64,000 bases of DNA from Knoxdaviesia capensis (taxonomy: Eukaryota; Ascomycota; Sordariomycetes; Microascales; Gondwanamycetaceae): positions 2,519,369-2,583,368 of the forward strand of contig LNGK01000003.1 in assembly GCA_001510575.1 (NCBI GenBank), written 5' to 3'. Below are positions 10,394 through 21,189 of the stretch, in pieces. Position 1 is the first letter of the stretch, and each line of letters begins with the position of its first letter. The position numbers and the translations under genes were made by a program. The notes beneath the pieces are model-generated. The model was not told the origin of the DNA and searched no databases. It worked only from the letters and a program-made list of their open reading frames with translations.

Positions 10394-10606
10394 ATCAATG
10401 TTCCAAGGGTTAGAGAGTGTTAACTTGCGGGCTTCCTCCGGCTTTGCACGATTGGACATCTATATCATACATAAATGGCATGAAAATTACATCTAAGAAC
10501 AAGGGATTATCTATGTTCCAAGGGTTAGAGAGTGTTAACTTGCGGGCTTCCTCCGGCTTTGCACGATTGGACATGTATATAATACATAAATGGCATCAAA
10601 ATCACA
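10394..10606. repeat. Tandem direct repeat, period 115 bp, two copies
   Basis: The copy at 10394-10491 and the copy at 10509-10606 are nearly identical, sharing GGGTTAGAGAGTGTTAACTT and a following TTGCACGATTGGACAT. Only a few substitutions separate them. They lie between the RGG-protein promoter and the end of the small spliced gene. No RIP signature is visible, probably because the duplication is far below the length RIP recognises. Confidence 0.92.
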
Positions 10607-10660
10607 CATTGTTGGTATGCATTGAGTTCTCGGTAATCTCTCATTCTGAAGAATCAGCCC

Positions 10661-11133
10661 TCAACTACACACAGCACCATCCCACCAACCCGCAAGACGA
10701 AGCTTGACGATCTCATCGAGCCTGGTTGAGCCGTAAGAGTGAATGCGGCCCTGGTCTGTATCGCGCAGAAAGTCGTCTATGTATTCTCCGGTTGCGGATC
10801 GATGCAAGATGTGGACAATGGCATTGTGAATGGCAAGAGACCTCGGGGAAGGGAAATCGATGGTTCGGCCGGGATAGAGAGCAGGGGAGGAGAGGAAGGG
10901 GGGGGGAGCTTAAAACGGAGAGCGACATACCCATGCTCGTGCACACATATATGGTCAAGTGTGCGAGGAGCAGGTTCCGCGGCGGCGTTGCGTTGCAGAA
11001 CGGCAGCCCGGCTGGCGTGAGGGGCCAGGGGCTCGAAGGAGTTGGTACTGCACTGCGGTGGGATCTGAGGGGCGACGTTCCAGGCTGTCACGAAGACCTG
11101 GTTGCTCCATTTCCTCGAGTGGATGATTCGCAT
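10661..11133 (-). CDS. Small unrecognised protein, two exons
   Basis: Exon 1 is 11133-10931 and exon 2 is 10841-10661, with an 89-nt intron (GTATGT donor, CCCGAG acceptor). The join gives exactly 128 codons (127 residues) in frame. Codons are strongly biased to C/G endings on both sides of the splice, and the sequence is of mixed globular composition: near the start SRKWSNQVFVTAWNVAPQIP, later IHNAIVHILHRSATGEYIDD and a Trp-Trp near the C terminus. I do not recognise the family. There may be a further 5' exon, since AAATAG directly precedes the ATG and could be an acceptor. It lies 117 nt downstream of, and on the same strand as, the 591-aa gene. Confidence 0.5.
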
Positions 11134-11249
11134 CTATTTCTACCGAAATTCTATCTTGGTTTTATCGCTACCCAAGGCTTAACTCTACAAAGTCATGCCC
11201 ATCACCATGGAACCATGACTCATGTGTTTGGAATAGCAGGCCACGCAGG

Positions 11250-13025
11250 TCACGCCGGCCACGCGGGCTTTGCGCGCTTGGTCGGTGTATCTGCATCGTG
11301 TTCACCCCCGCGCTTGTTCGACTCCTGCGACGAGGCGGCCGTTGCACCACCCGCATCGCCGGGTCTCGCGTTGAAGCCCGTGGCCTGCGAGGACAGGCCG
11401 AAGGAATACACCGACTCCGGACTGCTGGACCGATGCGGCCCAGGCAGATCCCGGGATGCCTCCTCCTCGCTCGACACCGACGCGCGCATTTCCAGGGCCA
11501 TCCGCAGCTCGACGGGCGTGGACACCGCCGTGCTGGGCAAGCTGTCCGACGACCGGAACTCCCCGGGACTGCCCGGCAGGCTGCCCAGGCCGTCGTCGCT
11601 GCCGTCCCCCTCCCAGGATCCGGGGTCGGACGGACTCATGCAGAGCGTCCGCGTGTCCGTCGAATCCGGCGATCCGGGGTCCTGCGCCCCCGAGTCCTCG
11701 GCGTAGGAGAGGTCGATGGCCGGCGGAAACATGCGCCGCGCGGGCAGGTTCCAGAGTTCCATGTCCGGCGCAGGCATCTCCGGCCCCGGGCCAGCGGTCG
11801 CCGACGCCGAGACGCACTGAGAGGAGGGGGCGCCCCCGCGCGCCCGGTCGGCGGACGACCTGGCGTACACGTCCTCGTGGCCGCCCCGGTGCACGAGCAC
11901 ATGCGCGCGGACGATGTCCAGCACGCCCGCCGTCGACGGGAGCCCGAAGAAGCGCGTGAGGGTGATGAACTCCGACACGCGGCGCAGCATCGGCCGGTCC
12001 TGAAACGCCCGGCCCAGCGCGACAAAGTCCGCCGCCAGCACCGCCAGCACCGCGTCCCGCCGCGCACTCAGCGCGTCGAAGAGCTCCGTGCGCGTGGCGG
12101 CCGTCTCGCAGGCGGCGCGCACCACCGCGTAGAAGTCGGCGCGGTCGCGCAGCCGGAACCGCACCGAGTTGACCGCCGGGTCGAGCTTGTGCAGCAGGTC
12201 CGACTGCTTCATGCTGAATTTGTCGGCGCGCCAGTAGTGCGTGTCGGGGAACGGCCAGGCCGTGGCGTCGTCGTCGTTGGCGCCGGCGGCGTGGGCCTCG
12301 CGGAAGCAGAAGGGCTCGGTGGCGCCGGTTGAACTGTCTTCTGACGTGCAGCCCGACCAGACGAACAGGGGCGCCTCGCTGGTCTGGACCGGGCTGGCGG
12401 GCAGTGGTTGGGAGGCATTGGTGTCAGTGCCGGAGTCGACTGTGTTCGGATTGGTACCAGACGGGACCTGAGCTGGATCGTGAGGCTGGCCCGGACCCTG
12501 CCGTTCCGCGCGCTCCGTGATGAGCCGCTCGTACATATCCTCCTCGCCGCCCTTACCAACCAAGATATGCGCCCGCACAATCCCCAGCAACGCCGCCGCC
12601 GACGGACACGCCAGAAACGCACCAAACGCCGCACGGTCGCCGCCGTGCATCGGCACCGGCCGCTCGCGGAATGCCGCCTTCAGCCCATTGAAGTCGCGCG
12701 TGATCTGCTCAACGCACTCCCAGCGGCGCGTGCGCAGGATGCCGTACAGCTCGGCGCGGGTGGCGGCGGTGCGGCTGGCCTCGCACACCGCGGCGAAGAA
12801 ATCCGTGCGGTCGCGCAGCCGCAGCGGCACCGAGTTGAACAGCACCTCGAGCTTCGCGAACAGGTCGGTGGGCTTCAGGCCGAAGTGCTCTGCCGGCCAG
12901 GGGGTCGAGTCGGGGGGAGGGCCGGCCGGGGTTCCGCCGGGGCCGTGGTGGCCGGCGGGCCCGGGTGCCGGCGGTCGGAGGAGGTCGGCGTAGCTGTTGT
13001 TGGCCTGAGCACCTGAGCGCTCCAT
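11250..13025 (-). CDS. Unrecognised protein with two tandem copies of a ~124-residue domain
   Basis: Single exon, 591 residues, start context CACTACAATGG. Residues 43-166 and 265-389 are clearly homologous: both begin with a Trp, contain NSV-x-x-RLRDR-(T/A)-DF, then a TAATR-x-EL helix and an RR segment, then VRAH-(I/V)-LV, and finish GG-x-ED-(M/V)-Y. The copies are about 40-45% identical by eye and separated by a ~100-residue disordered linker. The C-terminal ~200 residues are Ser/Pro/Asp-rich and end in a basic patch (TPTKRAKPAWPA) that could be a nuclear localisation signal. The domain is all-helical in appearance, alternating amphipathic patterns with Arg-rich faces. No catalytic motif is seen and no family is recognised. 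Confidence 0.72.
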   Translation of the reverse strand: MERSGAQANNSYADLLRPPAPGPAGHHGPGGTPAGPPPDSTPWPAEHFGLKPTDLFAKLEVLFNSVPLRLRDRTDFFAAVCEASRTAATRAELYGILRTRRWECVEQITRDFNGLKAAFRERPVPMHGGDRAAFGAFLACPSAAALLGIVRAHILVGKGGEEDMYERLITERAERQGPGQPHDPAQVPSGTNPNTVDSGTDTNASQPLPASPVQTSEAPLFVWSGCTSEDSSTGATEPFCFREAHAAGANDDDATAWPFPDTHYWRADKFSMKQSDLLHKLDPAVNSVRFRLRDRADFYAVVRAACETAATRTELFDALSARRDAVLAVLAADFVALGRAFQDRPMLRRVSEFITLTRFFGLPSTAGVLDIVRAHVLVHRGGHEDVYARSSADRARGGAPSSQCVSASATAGPGPEMPAPDMELWNLPARRMFPPAIDLSYAEDSGAQDPGSPDSTDTRTLCMSPSDPGSWEGDGSDDGLGSLPGSPGEFRSSDSLPSTAVSTPVELRMALEMRASVSSEEEASRDLPGPHRSSSPESVYSFGLSSQATGFNARPGDAGGATAASSQESNKRGGEHDADTPTKRAKPAWPA

Positions 13026-13434
13026 TGTAGTGATTGATATATTTCGTATATCTTGCCATGATTCTCCTGAGATTGAAAAGCCACCTCTCCTCTTCTGTTA
13101 GACAAAAAGTGGCGGTTGTTCCGTCCCGCCTTTGGTGCGGTGCTGCCTAGAATGTATCACGTGGCCGGACTTAGACTGACGGCGTGTGACTAGTACATCA
13201 GGTGTACTGCGAAAGTGGGGGGACTGTGCATGTTAGTGCTGGTACCGCAGATGTACTTATTCACGTAATCGACGACGCTTCGGGATTGTTGAGGGACCGG
13301 AAACGACCGGTGCCGGAAATGAACCTGTAAGACGGTAAGATTTCACCTGCAAAGTGCCACTTTCAAACGTGTATGTAATGTCATTCCATTGGCAGCATGT
13401 CTTTTGATAGTACCACAAAGGAACCAGCAATCAG
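13026..13434. other. Intergenic, promoter of the 591-aa gene and 3' UTR of SSADH
   Basis: No gene seen. Both neighbours are on the minus strand, so this stretch holds the upstream region of one and the terminator of the other. Confidence 0.6.
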
Positions 13435-15225
13435 TTATGTCTGCAGCGGCTTGCCCATGCCTCCCCACGTCAGCATCTTCGTCACCTGGTACTCGGCGAT
13501 GCCGTCCGATGACCCCTCGCGCCCAAAGCCCGACTGCTTGACACCGCCGAACGGCGACGCCGGGTCACTCAGAATGCCGGTGTTGATGCCGACCATGCCG
13601 ACCTCGAGGTGCTCAGCCACCCGCGTGGCCCGCTCGACGTCGCGCGTGAACAGGTAGCCCGCCAGTCCGACGTCCGTGGCGTTGGCCTGCGCCACAACCT
13701 CCGCCTCCGAGTCGAACGGGAACAGGCCGGCCACGGGGCCAAACGTCTCTTCGCTGGCCATGGCCATGTCCGGCGTCATGCCGGTCAGCACGGTGGGCTG
13801 CAAGAAGTGTGCGCCGACGTCGGGCAGCGCGTGGCCGCCGACCAGCACGGAGGCGCCTTTCGCCTGGGCGTCGCGCACGTGGTCCAGGGCCTTGGCGAGC
13901 GCGCGGTCGTGGATCATCGGCCCGTGCGTCACGCCCTCGGCGAAGCCGTTGCCGACGCGGAACTTGGCGACCTCGGCCGCGAAGCGCTGCGAGAACTCGT
14001 CGTAGATCGGCCGGTGCACGAAGATGCGGTTCGCGCAGACACAGGTTTGGCCCGACGCCCGGAACTTGGAGGCGACGGCGCCCGCGATGGCGGCATCCAG
14101 GTCGGCGTCGTCGAAGACGATGAAGGGGGCGTTGCCGCCGAGCTCGAGCGAGAGTTTCTTGAGGGTCGGCGAGCACTGCTTCATGAGCAGCTTGCCGACC
14201 GCGGTTGAGCCGGTGAAGGAGATCTTCTTGATGGTGTGGGATGACGTGAGGGCCTCGCCGACGATCGGGGTGTTCTTCATCGCGGTGATCACGTTGACCA
14301 CCCCCGGGGGCACTCCGGCACGGTCGGCCAGTTCGGCCAGCGCCAGAGCGGTGAACGGGGTCTCGCCGGGGGCTTTGCACACGACGGTGCAGCCAGCGGC
14401 GATGGCGGGGCCGATTTTGCGAGTGATCATTGCCGCGGGGAAGTTCCAGCTGGAGTTTACAGTGTGAGATACTGACGAGTGTCCCTATGGTCAAGCAGGG
14501 ACGGCGAACTTACGGTGTAATCAGACCACACACGCCAATGGGCTCCTTAAATGTCGACACCCGGTGGCCCTTGACGGACGCCGGGATAGTTTCACCATAC
14601 ACGCGCGGCGCCTCCTCGCTGAACCACTCGAAGAACGCAGCGGCATAGGCACTCTCGCCCTTCGCCTCGGCGGTGGGCTTGCCGTTCTCCCAGGTGATCA
14701 GAGTGGCGATGTCGTCCTCGTGCTGCAGCATCAGGTCGTACCACCGCCGCAAGATGCGCGACCGCTCGCGGGCCGTGGTCTCGCGGAACGTCTCAAAGGC
14801 ATTGGCGGCAGCGGCGATCGCAATGTTGGTGTCTTCGGCGTCGCAGTCCGGGCTCGTTCCGATCACATCGCCGGTGGCGGGGTCTGCATTTAGATGTTAG
14901 TTGGTGGGGTTGACACGGAACATGCGATGTTGGGGACATGTTAGGGTTGGGGGTTTGCCCCGAGACATACCATGGACCTCGAATGTCTTGCCGGCAATGG
15001 ACGGAATCCAGCGGCCATTGACGTAGCAGACATTCTTTTTGAGGAGGGAGGGATCGCGTAGCTGAGAAATTGGGTGTCAGAAGTGCTGGCCAGACTATTC
15101 TTTGCGATAAAAAAAGAGTCAAACTCAACTTGTGGCATTTGGCTGGCGAAGCGTCGTGTCGCAAGAGCCGGGAAAGAAGCCAGACCCAGAGTCTGCCGCG
15201 AAGCTTGTCGAAGAGCAAACGACAT
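13435..15225 (-). CDS. Mitochondrial succinate-semialdehyde dehydrogenase
   Basis: Four exons (15225-15130, 15061-14971, 14883-14514, 14449-13435) give 523 residues, the normal length for SSADH. The first ~30 residues (MSFALRQASRQTLGLASFPA) form a mitochondrial presequence. The aldehyde-dehydrogenase signatures are complete: LELGGNAPFIVFDDADLD with the general-base Glu near residue 286, and ASGQTCVCANR with the catalytic Cys near 320. A C-terminal SPFGGVKQSGFGREGSSDG follows, with the SSADH-type ending. It oxidises succinate semialdehyde to succinate with NAD(P)+, the last step of the GABA shunt. All introns are 64-87 nt and have standard GT-AG ends, although intron 1 has the less common donor GTTGAG. 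An upstream in-frame ATG at 15324 would add a non-targeting extension and is not preferred. Confidence 0.92.
14450..14513 (-). other. SSADH intron 3
   Basis: GTAAGT donor, CTCCAG acceptor, 64 nt. Splicing restores the ITPWNFPAAM segment conserved in aldehyde dehydrogenases. Confidence 0.9.
14884..14970 (-). other. SSADH intron 2
   Basis: GTATGT donor, ATGCAG acceptor, 87 nt. Splicing restores the conserved GKTFEVHDPATGDVIG segment. Confidence 0.88.
15062..15129 (-). other. SSADH intron 1
   Basis: GTTGAG donor, TTCTCAG acceptor, 68 nt. It separates the presequence from the mature N terminus, LRDPSLLKKNVCYVNGRW. Confidence 0.8.
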
Positions 15226-16404
15226 TTCGGAAGACCCCGAAACGAGTAAGAAAGAGGGAGGAGATGGAACAACGACACACGGGGGCGGTCTTATATAGAA
15301 ATGAGTCGACACACGCCGTCCCACCAGCGATTTTTGGAGGCGTACAGGTGGGGAATGAGGGGAACCACGTCGAGGTGTCGTCGGCTTTGCTTGTAAAATT
15401 GGAGGTTTGGTGTGCGTCCGGGTTGGTTCGGGACGCAGATGTCAGATCCGTGGGTGGGAGGAACCCGGAGAGGTTTTGTTGGTGCGGTCTCGAGAGTTTT
15501 TGCACAAACCAGAGTTCAACCAAAGTCTGTTCCGCGATAGTGAGGGTCAGAAACCAGCCTGTGGGGGGACGACGTAAAGTTTAGGAACGGGGATGAAGGC
15601 CATTGGAGGGGGAGGGGGTTCGGAGTCGAGGCGTTTGCCGGCGGCGACTCTTGGTTTCACTCGACTGGATGCTTGAGTCAGACAGTCAGAGGCACAGGGA
15701 CGCCGAAAGCAGCCCCCAAAAGCAGGGATGCACTTGAGCCGCTGGAATCCGGCGTTGGAGCAGAGTGAGATATGCACGTACCGAATGCTGTTCTTCCAGC
15801 TAGGGACGGGAGGTGAAGCTGTGCTTTGTTCGTGGGCCGCTTATGAAGGTCCCGTGACGGGGCGAGAACAACGACGACGGCAGAAACAGGCGAGAGATCG
15901 AGGGGATCGGAGAGGATACAGAGTAGAAGCTGTCTGGAGCTTCAGAGCTTCCAAGCTTGGGGCTGCTGGGCCTTGAGAGGGTGGCAGAGGGATCTTGAAC
16001 GAGGCCGAGAATGACCGTGGACGGACGCAAGAATGTTGTATCTTGTAGGAAAGAAGATGAAATATCTGAAAAAGGAAAAAGGTTCTCGACAAATATCGAA
16101 GAAGTGGCCAAATGAGGTCAGAATGAATATGCGATGATCCGCGTTTGTCACAAGATCATGAGATCACATTGGAAGTTCCAGACCGAAAAAGAGACGGAGC
16201 TCCAAAGACCGAAAGAATTCAGACACCCATGGCTGGCCAGTGCCTACTCGCACCCCGCACTGTACGGACACTCACCGGCCGGCCGGGTGTAATATCGTGG
16301 ACTTCATTCCATCTTCGCGATAGACCTGAACTGAAGCAAACGCCGTGCCGATGATTTTTTATCTATACCATAGACTCCTATATCCCCTATATATGCAGTC
16401 CCAT
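15226..16404. other. Intergenic, SSADH promoter and 3' end of the WD40 gene
   Basis: No coding signal seen on either strand. Short ORFs overlap in several frames and lack the strong third-position C/G bias of the neighbouring genes. Confidence 0.6.
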
Positions 16405-19400
16405 TCACACCGCCCACACCTCCACACCAACACCACACACCACCACCTCCGCCCCCCGGCCCTGAACAACCTCCAGATCGCCCGGATCCGCCACGCTGCT
16501 GTACACGTCCCACCGGCGCGCGAGCGTCCCGCGGACTCGGTCAACTGTCCACCGCGTCAGCCGCTGGTCGTTGCTTGCCGTGACGATCTCGGCTATGCTG
16601 CCGTCGGCCGGCTGCGCGACGACGGTGAGCGCGTTGATTGCGGCCGCGTGTGCGCTGGGCACGGCGGACTGCGAGGAGACGGTGTAGGAGGGGGGGCTGG
16701 AGAGAGGGTGGCATACGGTGGTTACGTGCAGTGCGTTGTCGTCGCCGCCGGTCAGGATTGTGTGGGTGGTGTCCTGGCCGGTGTGCCGTGAGACGATGGC
16801 GAGCGCTTTGATGCTGTTCTGGTGGACCGGGGCCACCAGCACCGGCTGGTATGCCGCCCCGGGCTCGGTGCGCGAGGCCGTCCAGATGGCGATGTGGCCG
16901 TCAGTTGCCGCGGTGAGGATGTGGAAGTCTCCACTATTTGCCCCCGCCGGCGTGAGGTGCTGGACCTTCGTTAGACACGCGCCGGTGTACATCCCCGACG
17001 CGAGCAGCACGAACCCGGTGCTGGCGGAGTACTGGTACGTCTTGACAGCCGAGTTCGAGAACGCCATGGTGATGATGTACTGCATGTCATCATCCGATGA
17101 GGCCGTCTCTGCTTTCTCTGCCAGGACGTCAAAGTCCGTGATCCGCAGATCCCCATCCACCGTCCGGTCCGCGAACTGCGCCTCGCGCACCACGCCCACC
17201 CGGGCCACCCCGGCCGCCCCGGGAAGCTCCCGCACGCGCCACACAAAGAACTCCTCGTTGCCGGCACTACTGAACAACCGGCCGCCAGCCGCCCACTTTA
17301 GACACTGCAGTCCCGCCAGGTGGCCGCGCAGCACGCCCACACACGCGATGTCGCTGCGGGCGGTGGTGCTGTCCGCGTGGGTGCGGTACTCCCACAGCCG
17401 GATGGATGTGTCTTCGGCCCCCGTGGCCAGGTACTTCCCGTCGGGCGAGCCCGCGACCGCCCGGATCTCGCGCCCGTGCACTCCGCGGCGCGCGGCACGC
17501 AGTCGCTGGCGCGTCTGCGAGTGCACGAACACCTCCGAGGCCTTGGTGAAGGCGAGACGTACCCCCGTTGCGGCCGGGAACAGCGACCTGCCCTCCTGTG
17601 GGTGCGCGTGCATGCCTAGCCCGGGCGCTGTGATCGCGAATGTGCGGTGCGCACCGCCACAATCCACACTGGCCACCTCTTCGCGCGCCGTCTCGTTCCA
17701 CACCACCAGGTGCGTCCCCTTAAACCCGCACACCACAAGGTCTGCGGGCCCGGTTTCACTGCCCCCAGAGGGCTGTTGCGGCCAGAACCACGCCTGTTCG
17801 ATGTACGGTCCAATGGGCAGTGCGGTCTCCTGGCGGAGATGCACAGATACCAGTGCTGTCCCAGCTGGTGTGGTGGTTGGCATGGCCACTTCGTACGTCC
17901 GGCACATGCCGTCCCGGCTCGTCGCCACGAAACACACCGAGGCGCCCGGCTGCAGTCGTGTTTGGTCTGGCAGTGCCACTATGCTGGTCACGGCGTCTCC
18001 AGACTGTGCAGGTGGCGGGACATCGGCGAGGAGACCGAGTGCAGGGACCCCGGGGAGGGTGTCGTCGGCCGCGCGCACCGAGATGTGGCCGGAGCGGGAG
18101 CCGAGCACGAGCAGCGACGAGAAGATCGCGGCTGCGGTGGGACAGAAGCGGCGGTCGAGGTCGGGGATGAGGGTTGGCGGTGTTGCGGTTGGAACCGGAA
18201 CGAACATGCTGTGTGAGTCTGGGGATGGCGCCGTGGCGATCTGGAGCATCTCAACGTGGGTCTCGCCGAGCGGGTCGGCGTCCGTTGGCCATTTACTGCG
18301 CACATGCGCGAGGAGCGTCACCACAGGGGCACCCGAAGACGGACCGATAGAAATGGACACGCAGTCGATGAACATGATCGCCCCTCCTAGCTGGGCAACC
18401 AGCTCCAACCCCCCACGCTCAGAATACAAGAACACCGAACCCTTGGTCGTCGCCAGCAACGCGCACCCAGCAGCCCCCAGCGCGCGGGCCAGCACACCAC
18501 CCGAATCACAATCAGCGCGACCACACGACACCAGCGTTGTGCAGCTGCGCAACGCGGCCGTCGTCTCCGCATCGGTTTCCACTTCCGTCCAGGATGCCGC
18601 CGTCGTCGCAGTACCGCCTAACTCGGCTTTGAGGAGGCGGCCGGACCGCGTGGTGGCTAGCAGGTTGGAGCTGGAGAGGAAGGCGTAGTGGTGGAGAACT
18701 TCGGGCGACTTGGGCTTCTTTTTGGCGCGCGGCTTTTTTTTCTTCTTCGGCGGGGCGGTTGTCGTGAGCTCTCCGTCCTCTGGAGTGGCCGCTGGCTCTG
18801 GTTCTCGCGGAACTATGTCTGTGGAGTCTGGCGCGGTGTCTGCCGTCTCTACTATACGGGGCGGTGGGACCTCCAGCGCAAACTTCCACGTCGGGGCATT
18901 CTCTGCACCATCCAGGACTCCCAGATCCGCAGCGTCGATCTCTGTCAGCCCGATCCGCCCATCCGCACCACCAGTAGCAATCACGGCGCCGTGGCCGGGT
19001 TCTGGCGGGTACGCGACGGCGGCAGCCCAGATATGCTTCCCGTCGTGCAGAGAGAACGAGCGCACGAATTTCAGACTCGACGGCGCTGCAGAAGGGGCGG
19101 ACATAGGAGTAGCTATCGCGGGAGACAGGTCCGCGTGCCAGATCTGCGCGGTGCAGTCTTCACCGAACGACGCCAGCGGAACCGTCCTGATGAGCGAGTC
19201 TGCGAAGGGCAGGAACCGCACGTTCCAGATGCGCGAGACATGGCCCATGGCCATAGCCAACGGCGCAGAAGTCGCCGGCTCAGCGGTGTTGTCGTCGGGC
19301 AGGACCGGCAGTGTGGATGCGTTCTCTCCTCGCTCGCCGAACCCTGTCTCGCGCACCTGATGCAGATGCTCAACCAGCTGCGCATCATCACCCCCCGCAC

Positions 19401-20328
19401 GCGGTTCCGAGATATCCCACACGCGGACAGTCCGATCATCGCTACAACTCGCCAGCAGTCGCCCCGGCGCTCCATCCACGCCGAGCCCCGGGACCTCTTC
19501 GGAAATGTCCACCGAGAAAATCGACCCGTCGTGGCCCGCCAACACCCGCAGCACCTCCGCCGTAGGCTTACCAAGCCGGTACTTCCACACCACGATCTCG
19601 CCGAACACGGTGCCGGCGGCAACCAGCACCGAGTCCGCGCCGGTCCACACGATATTGGCTGCGTACAGCATGGGCCGCGACGGCGAGGTCGGCGCGCCGA
19701 GGGCCACGTGACCCGTTGGCCCGAACGTCCAGTGCAGCGGCAGGACCTCGTTGTGGGCGTTGATGAGGGCCGCGGTGCAGGGTGTGGCGGGGGGTGCAAT
19801 GGCGGCGTCGTAGATCCAGTCTGGCGCACGTCCCGCCACGTAGTCGAAGCCCCGGCGTAGGGTGGCTCCGGTAGCGATGTGGACTTGTAGAGCCGCCAGG
19901 CGCAGCACTGTGATGTGCGGGCCGGCCCAGACTATGACGCACGGGTCCGGGTTACTCTCGGCAGTCGACGGGGCGCTGACGCCCGGGCTGGCGCGGAAAC
20001 CGTGGATGGCGTGCGAGGCGACGAGGGAGTCGAGCTCGCAGAGGAGGCGCGGGGAAGAAGAAGGTGCCGCGGCGGGGGGTACGGCGTAGACTTGGATAGT
20101 GGAGTCACGCGCGGCGAGAAGTAGAGTGTCTGATAAGCCAGACGAGAGAGATGGCGGAGGGTAGACGTAGCAGAGGGCCGTGATGGGCGTTATAGCCAGA
20201 CGCCGGGCCGGGAGAGCCTGAGGCGGATGTTAGCAAGGCATGCTCTAGAATGACCGCGCGGTCTCCAAAGACGAGTATCCGAAGCTACAATCCAGGCAGG
20301 ACTTGTAGACACTTACAGCAGAAGACAT
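16405..20328 (-). CDS. WD40 protein of the WDR6/Rtt10 (Trm734) type
   Basis: Two exons: a 12-nt exon encoding MSSA (20328-20317) and a 3,813-nt exon (20217-16405), giving 1,274 residues. Recognisable WD repeats include a blade near residue 230 ending SCSDDRTVRVWDIS and one near 915 reading SPDGKYLATGAEDTSIRLWEY. Further blades have weaker DG-x(n)-IWTAS and LTRWTVDR endings. A Lys/Pro-rich insert near residue 490 (PPKKKKKPRAKKKPKSPEV) could be nuclear or nucleolar targeting. In yeast Rtt10/Trm734 partners the methyltransferase Trm7 for ribose methylation of tRNA position 34 and also acts in endosomal recycling. Assignment rests on size, the number of blades and overall architecture. Confidence 0.82.
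20218..20316 (-). other. Intron after a 12-nt first coding exon of the WD40 gene
   Basis: GTAAGTG donor and GCCTCAG acceptor, 99 nt. It explains why the long open frame lacks its own good start: only four codons precede it. Confidence 0.78.
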
Positions 20329-21189
20329 CTTGAACCAGGGCCACGAGACAGTGGGATCTCAGTTGGAGGGAAACAGCGAATATCACAACGCTGGCCGGAG
20401 CATGGCAAGGTGAAAGTTGGAAGTTGAAGTTCACTTGGTGTTATGAAATGTCAAAACCTCCCCTCCCCATACACTAGTCTTCGTGTGGAAAAGTGAACAA
20501 CCAGAGTTGGGTATAAGTGAAGAAGATGTCGTTGATCGTGAGTCAAGAGAGAAGAAGCAGGATGGTGGGGTGGAGGGGTGATGCAAAAAAAGAAAAAAGA
20601 AAAAAAAAAAAAGAAAAGAGAACCCTAATGAAGGAGTGAGCAACCCTAAACCCGACAACTCCAGCACGGCAAATGGCAATGTCGACAGCACTCTCACACC
20701 AACCACCACGCGATAAGATATCAAGTCACACGATATACAAGAGAGCACGCACATATTCCAAAGTGGAAGAAGAAATCAGCATTGATAAGTTATATATAAA
20801 AGAAAAGAAAAAGGTTCTTCATATTCCCCCCGAGTAAAACGCCGCCATATAAGCCCTAACACACGAGATCCAGAGCAATCAGTTCGCAAAAAAGATACAA
20901 AAAGGTTTAGAAAGGTAGGGAAAAGGAAAAAGAGGACTGCCGGCTGCAAAAAATAACAAGGAAACAAAAAACCTAAATGGGTCATCACTGGAACAGAAAG
21001 GTCATTTTCCGTAAAGGGGGTGAGAGAGTTGGTGATACGTGGATGAGGATGTAGTAAGAGATTCGTGAGATTGAGTGTCATATGTGAAGATATGTGTGGA
21101 AATCAGAAGAAAGATGCAAAGACTCGTCTTTGCCGCCAGAGGCTGATTGAAATTTGGTTTGAAACCAATGACAGGAAAAGATTGGCTGT
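20329..21189. promoter_or_regulatory. Promoter region of the WD40 gene and 3' UTR of the SUR7-like gene
   Basis: No gene seen. AACCCTAA (20621) and AACCCTAAACCC (20642) are telomere-like boxes about 300 bases before the WD40 start. A-rich runs occur at 20584-20620 and 20800-20960. Confidence 0.45.

Noticed and set aside
9937..10398. Upstream extension of the RGG protein to a 503-residue frame
   Set aside because: The extra 154 codons lack codon bias, cross telo-boxes and promoter-like DNA, and would bury the mitochondrial presequence.
8640..15225. Secondary-metabolite or GABA-catabolism cluster around SSADH
   Set aside because: Neighbours are a WD40 gene and unrecognised proteins, with no transaminase, permease or synthase nearby.
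16718..18688. 656-codon plus-strand ORF inside the WD40 gene
   Set aside because: Antisense shadow; the minus frame has clear WD repeats over the same bases.
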